From the NCBI GenBank assembly GCA_963777895.1, contig CAVZSF010000001.1, positions 1 through 64,000 on the forward strand: 64,000 bases of DNA, given 5' to 3'. Positions 60,407 through 64,000 of the stretch are shown here, one piece after another; the stretch's first letter is position 1, and each line of letters opens with the position of its first letter. Position numbers and translations under genes: made by a program. Source of the DNA: UBA2241 sp963777895. Its GTDB lineage: Bacteria; Actinomycetota; Thermoleophilia; UBA2241. Under the pieces are notes generated by a model. That model was not told where the DNA came from. It saw nothing but the letters and a program-made list of their open reading frames with translations, and ran no database searches.

Positions 60407-63018
60407 CTACTCGCGGCCGTCGCGATGCAGGCGGAGGCCGTTGGCGGTGACGAGCAGCGAGGTCCCCATGTCGGCGAACACGGCGAGCCACAGCGTGGTC
60501 AGGCCGAGCGGGGCGAGCACCAGGAAGACCGCCTTGATCGCCGATGGAGAAGGCGAGGTTCTCGCGGATGACGCGGCCCGTGCGGCGCGAGAGGCGCAGG
60601 AGACGCGGCAGGGTCTCGAGGTCGTCGCCCATGAGGGCGATGTCGGCGGTCTCGAGCGCGACGTCGGTGCCGGCGGCGCCCATGGCGATGCCCAGGTCGG
60701 CGGCGGCGAGGGCGGGCGCGTCGTTGACGCCGTCGCCGACCATCGCGACCAGCCCATGGCGCCGCCGCAGGTCCTCGACGGCCGCGACCTTGTCGGCGGG
60801 CAGGAGGCCGGCGCGGACCTCGTCGACGCCGGCTTGACCGGCGATCGCGGCGGCCGTGGCGGGATTGTCGCCGGTGAGCAGGGCGACGTGGGCGACGCCG
60901 GCGTCGCGCAGACCGGCGACGGCGTCGCGCGCGACGTCGCGCAGTGGGTCGCTTACAGCGATGACGCCGAGGGCCTTGCCGCCGGCGCCGACGGCGACGA
61001 CGGTCTTGCCCTCGGCCTCGAGGCGTTCCAGCGCCTGCTCGAGGCCGGCGTGAGGCGCGCCGAGCAGCGCGGGCCGGCCGACGAAGCAGTCCCGGCCCTC
61101 GACCTCGGCGCGCACGCCCAGGCCGGCGATCGACCGAAAGCGCGTCACGGTCGCGTGTTCGCGCTGGCCGTGCCCGTGCGCGCCGTGCCCGTCGTCGGCG
61201 CAGCAGTCGCAGGCGTCGGCCTCGTCGCCCTCATCGTCGCAGCAGTCGCAGGACTCATCGGCGCGCGCCGCGACGACGTCCGAGCGATGGTCCGCGACGG
61301 CGGCTTCGTGCTCATACGCTTCTGCGGCCGCCACGTCGTGCCCGACCGCGGCTTCGTGCTCGTGCGCTTCCGCGGCCGCCACGATCGCCCTCGCGAGGGG
61401 ATGCTCGCTCTGGCGCTCGCAGGCGACCGCGATGCGCAGGAGCTCGTCCGCTGAAGCCCCGTCCAGCGGGACGATGTCGCTCACGATGGGGCGACCCACC
61501 GTCAGCGTCCCGGTCTTGTCGAACGCCATCACACGCATGTCGGCGGCCTGCTCGAGGAAGGCGCCCCCCTTCACCAGGATGCCGTGCCGCGTCGCGTTCC
61601 CCAGCGCCGCGAGGATGCTCACGGGCGTCGAGATCACGAGCGCGCAGGGACACGAGATGATGAGCAGCGCCAGGCCCCGGTAGAACCAGGTGTCGAAGGA
61701 GGCGCCCAGCAGCGGCGGGATGAAGGCGACCGCCGCCGCCAGGGCGACGACGGCCGGCGTGTACCTCGCGGCGAAGCGATCCACGAGCGTCTGCGCGGGA
61801 GCGCGCGAGGCCTGGGCCTCTTCTACGAGGTGGACGATCTTGGCGATCGTGTTGTCGGCCACGCCGCTGGTCGTGCGGACCGTCAGCGTGCCGCCCTCGA
61901 TGATCGACCCGGCGAAGAGGCCGTCGCCCGGGCCCTTCGTGACCGGCATCGGCTCTCCGGTGACGGCGGCCTCGCCGGCGGCCGCGATGCCGCTGAGCGA
62001 CGACGCCGTCGACCGGGAGGCGTTCGCCGGGGCGCACGACGATCACGTCGCCGGCCGCGAGCTCGGCGGCGGGCACCGTCTGCTCGCGGTCGCCGACGAG
62101 CAGCGTCGCCTCGGGCGGGGCCAGCTCCATGAGCCCGGTGATGGCGCGCCGCGTGCGTTCGAGGGTCGCGGCCTGCAGGACGGTGCCGAGCCCGAAGAGG
62201 AAGGTCACGAGGGCCGCTTCGGACCACTGGCCGATGGCCGCCGCGCCGATGGCGGCGAGGCTCATGAGGACGTTCATGTCGACCTGGCGCGCGCGCAGCG
62301 AGAAGAAGGCCGCGCGCGCCACGAAGGCGCCGCCGCTGACCATCGCGGCGACAAAGAGCCAGGGAGAGGCCGCCGGTGCCGCGACCTCGGCGATGAAGCC
62401 GGCGACCACGAAGGCGCCGGAGACGAGGATCAGGCGGGCGCGTGGGTCCTCGCGCCAGAAGCTGCGCCGCCGTGGGGCGGCGGAGGGCGCGACGGCGGCG
62501 CGGCGCTCGACGGTGTCGTAGCCGGCGCGCCGCACGGCGGTCGTGATGCGGTCGACCGAGGTGGAGGCAGGGTCGAAGTCGACGCGCAGCGTCGCGGCGC
62601 CGAAGTTGACGAAGGCGTCGTGCACGCCGCTCTCGCGGCCCACCGCCGTCCCCAGCTTCACGGCGCAGTCGGCGCAGTCCATGCCGGTGACGTGCAGCAC
62701 ACGCTGCTCGCGGCGTTTTGCCTCCTCGGGCGGGTTCAGCGAGACCGGCTCGTGGTCGTGGACCTCGACGGGGCAGTGCGCGGCGCAGTGCGCCTGCGAG
62801 CCGACGTGTCTGGCGACGCGGACGAGCTCGGGATGGGTGGGGGCGCCGGGGCGATGGCGGACGGTGAGCAGGCCGCGAGGGAGGTCCGCCTCGACGGCGT
62901 CGACGCCGTCGAGGCGGAGCAACTCGCGGCCCACCTCGTCCACGCACCCGGCGCACTGCGCGCCTCGCGGCAGAAGCAGCGGCAGCTCAAGCGTCTGCTC
63001 GTCGAGCTTCGTGCTCAT
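60407..63018 (-). CDS. zntA: Heavy-metal P1B-type ATPase, ZntA/CadA-like (two frameshifts)
   Basis: About 870 residues. Two N-terminal metal-binding segments (GAQCAGCVDEV and GMDCADCAVKL), TM region, the CPC of helix 6 (SCPCALVISTP), phosphorylation DKTGTLT, ATP-binding HPLARAIV, and TGDNPATAAAI, VGDGVNDAPAL. The ArsR-type neighbour and sequence pattern favour Zn(II)/Cd(II)/Pb(II) export rather than copper. Unusually, the nucleotide-binding domain has an insert with two 16-residue AEAHEHEAAV-type repeats and CDCCDDEG/CDCCADDGHGAHGHG (61155-61400). Frames shift near 62000 (after LPVDGVV) and 60541 (FSIG to IKAVFLV, one extra G). ATG 63018 is used; GTG 63042 is an alternative. Confidence 0.9.
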
Positions 63019-63067
63019 GTTGTCTGCTCGGTCGTGTCCCACTTCGGGACCCTGGTCGCGTCGTCCA

Positions 63068-63496
63068 TCACGCCGTTTCCGGGGCGCGATCCACGTTCTC
63101 CGGCCCGTGCTTCACGTGCTCCCGGGTCAGGTCGAGCAGCAGGCGGATGTGCTCGTCGTCGGGCGCGTAGAACACCATCTTGCCGGCGCGCCGCGCGCGC
63201 ACGAGATGATGGTCGCGGAGCACCCGCAGGTGATGGCTCACGTTGGAATCGCTCAAGCCGAGCGTCGCGGCAAGGTCGCACACGCAGAGCTCGCCGGCCT
63301 CGATGAGAGCGGCTACCAGCTGGCAGCGACTCGAATCCGCGAGGACCTTGAAGACGTCGGCGACGTCGTCGGCCTCGCGCCGGCTCAGCAGCCGTTCGCG
63401 CACGGCGCGCACGCGCTCGGGGTCGACGACCACGACGTCGCAGCGATCGAGGTCGTCGACCTCGTCCCTGCCGCACACCTGCGTTTCTCCGATCAT
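63068..63496 (-). CDS. ArsR/SmtB-family metal sensor
   Basis: A 142-residue winged-helix repressor. The signature ELCVCDLAATLGLSDSNVSHHLRVLRDHHLVRARRAGK has C71-x-C73 in helix alpha-3N, as in CadC/CmtR-type Cd/Pb/Zn sensors, and the recognition helix SDSNVSHHLRVL. A C-terminal EHIRLLLDLTREHVKH could be the alpha-5 zinc site (His pair), giving a mixed type. ATG 63496 follows CAGGAGAA. It precedes the ATPase by 49 bases in one operon and would release DNA when metals rise. Confidence 0.9.
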   Translation of the reverse strand: MIGETQVCGRDEVDDLDRCDVVVVDPERVRAVRERLLSRREADDVADVFKVLADSSRCQLVAALIEAGELCVCDLAATLGLSDSNVSHHLRVLRDHHLVRARRAGKMVFYAPDDEHIRLLLDLTREHVKHGPENVDRAPETA

Positions 63497-63513
63497 GGGT
63501 TCTCCTGAACGTA

Positions 63514-63555
63514 TGAGCAGTTGTTCAGATGATATACCCAGTCGGTGCCCTTGCA
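63514..63555 (-). promoter_or_regulatory. Promoter and ArsR operator of the metal-export operon
   Basis: On the minus strand TTGCAA and TATCAT are 16 bases apart. Following is the 6-2-6 inverted repeat TGAGCA (63514-63519) and TGTTCA (63522-63527), close to the SmtB-type operator TGAACA-N2-TGTTCA, lying over the likely start of transcription and just before the ArsR ribosome site. Confidence 0.7.
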
Positions 63556-63608
63556 AGCGAGCGGGTGAACGCCAGGGCCCGGCTCCGCGCTCTGCTTCGT
63601 CAGCGATC

Positions 63609-64000
63609 TCAGTCGTCCTGCGAACTCCCCGAGTCGCCCTGGTCGTCGACCCGCACTGACCGCGAGGCGCCCGACGCGCCGACGGGCTGTGGGTCGTCGT
63701 CTGCGCGGGTCATGGGCAGCCGCCGCACGACCCATATGGCGACCGGATGCGCGGTGGCCGCCGCTGCGGCGGCCATCGCGACCGCGCCCAGGATGTCTAT
63801 CGGGGAGTGGACGTGCGCGAGTATGCGGGCCACGCCGGCCAGGAGCGAGACCGCCACGAGGATGAGCCCCCACCGGCGCGAGTAGAACAGGACGCACAGC
63901 GCCACGAACATCGTCAGCACGGTGTGGTCCGAGGGGAAGCCGTTATCGGCGGGATGGGGGAAGAGCGGCGCGATGTGCTGCGTGACGAAGGGGCGCGGGT
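63609..64000 (-). CDS. PAP2-family phosphatase, partial
   Basis: The 3' part (about 130 codons) of a membrane phosphatase; the 5' end is outside the window. PRPFVTQHIAPLFPHPADNG and FPSDHTVLTMF supply the PSGH-like motif, and ARILAHVHSPIDILGA the last motif with catalytic His and Asp. The HIAPLFPH/FPSDH style is that of undecaprenyl-diphosphatases of the BcrC type, which recycle cell-wall lipid carriers and give bacitracin tolerance. A disordered acidic tail ends it. The first in-window ATG (63920) is internal, not the start. Confidence 0.8.
   Translation of the reverse strand, partial: PRPFVTQHIAPLFPHPADNGFPSDHTVLTMFVALCVLFYSRRWGLILVAVSLLAGVARILAHVHSPIDILGAVAMAAAAAATAHPVAIWVVRRLPMTRADDDPQPVGASGASRSVRVDDQGDSGSSQDD

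Overview
The window is about 70% G+C and densely packed with genes on both strands. Gene content suggests a free-living, high-GC member of the Actinomycetota, probably a deep or poorly sampled lineage: MMPL transporters paired with TetR or unpaired, DHA2-type efflux, a fused response-regulator/thioredoxin-reductase-like protein, DUF2207, a DUF6069-like membrane protein, dihydrofolate-reductase-like RibD-C proteins, NmrA and VOC paralogues. This assignment is inferred from gene families only. There is no rRNA, tRNA, CRISPR array, phage module or insertion sequence that I could recognise.

Layout. 1-2990: TetR regulator, DHA2 drug exporter, then a flavodoxin preceded by an unannotated 38-residue His-rich leader ORF built from 18-bp repeats. 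3100-8000: secreted beta-propeller, Tag-type glycosylase, DUF1269 protein, YgjP-like metallopeptidase, methyltransferase, cupin. 8300-16800: second flavodoxin, GYD protein, NmrA oxidoreductase, HIT protein, VOC protein, a decayed decarboxylase relic beside an intact PLP decarboxylase, two RibD-C reductases, and a multicopper oxidase with a His/Met-rich insert. 16800-25900: secreted Ycf48-like propeller, divergent Ada-AlkA and Ogt alkylation-repair genes, DUF1697, hemerythrin, VOC, NmrA and GNAT genes. 25900-31300: response-regulator/TrxR fusion, MsrB, DUF5131 and phytoene-desaturase-like genes. 31300-34200: DUF4013-TelA-XpaC membrane/stress module. 34200-38100: hemerythrin, then a TetR-MMPL operon with a clear promoter and operator. 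38100-48400: small membrane proteins, QueG-like protein, MFS, TIGR01777 and SDR oxidoreductases, a second MMPL, a zinc-ribbon protein, PAS and SGNH proteins. 48600-56800: very large secreted glycosidase-like propeller, DUF2207 and other membrane proteins. 57100-60000: two overlapping rubrerythrins, a cupredoxin lipoprotein and a cysteine-free thioredoxin-fold protein. 60100-64000: ArsR-zinc/cadmium ATPase-glutaredoxin operon and a PAP2 phosphatase cut by the window edge.

The dominant functional themes are oxidative/nitrosative and metal stress (rubrerythrins, hemerythrins, MsrB, flavodoxins, multicopper oxidase, zinc/cadmium ATPase), DNA alkylation repair (Tag, Ada-AlkA, Ogt), and drug or lipid export.

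Two properties of the sequence itself matter to a reader. First, about fourteen otherwise well-conserved genes are broken by single-base frameshifts, often in short G or C runs, which looks more like uncorrected consensus error than biology; gene ends and lengths given for those genes are reconstructions. Second, several genes are followed (and one preceded) by degenerate 24-35 bp tandem repeats that begin at or just beside the gene's stop codon, and perfect GC hairpins without a U-tract close many transcription units. These repeats, the His-rich leader and a long RNA hairpin before the second hemerythrin gene are the least conventional features here.
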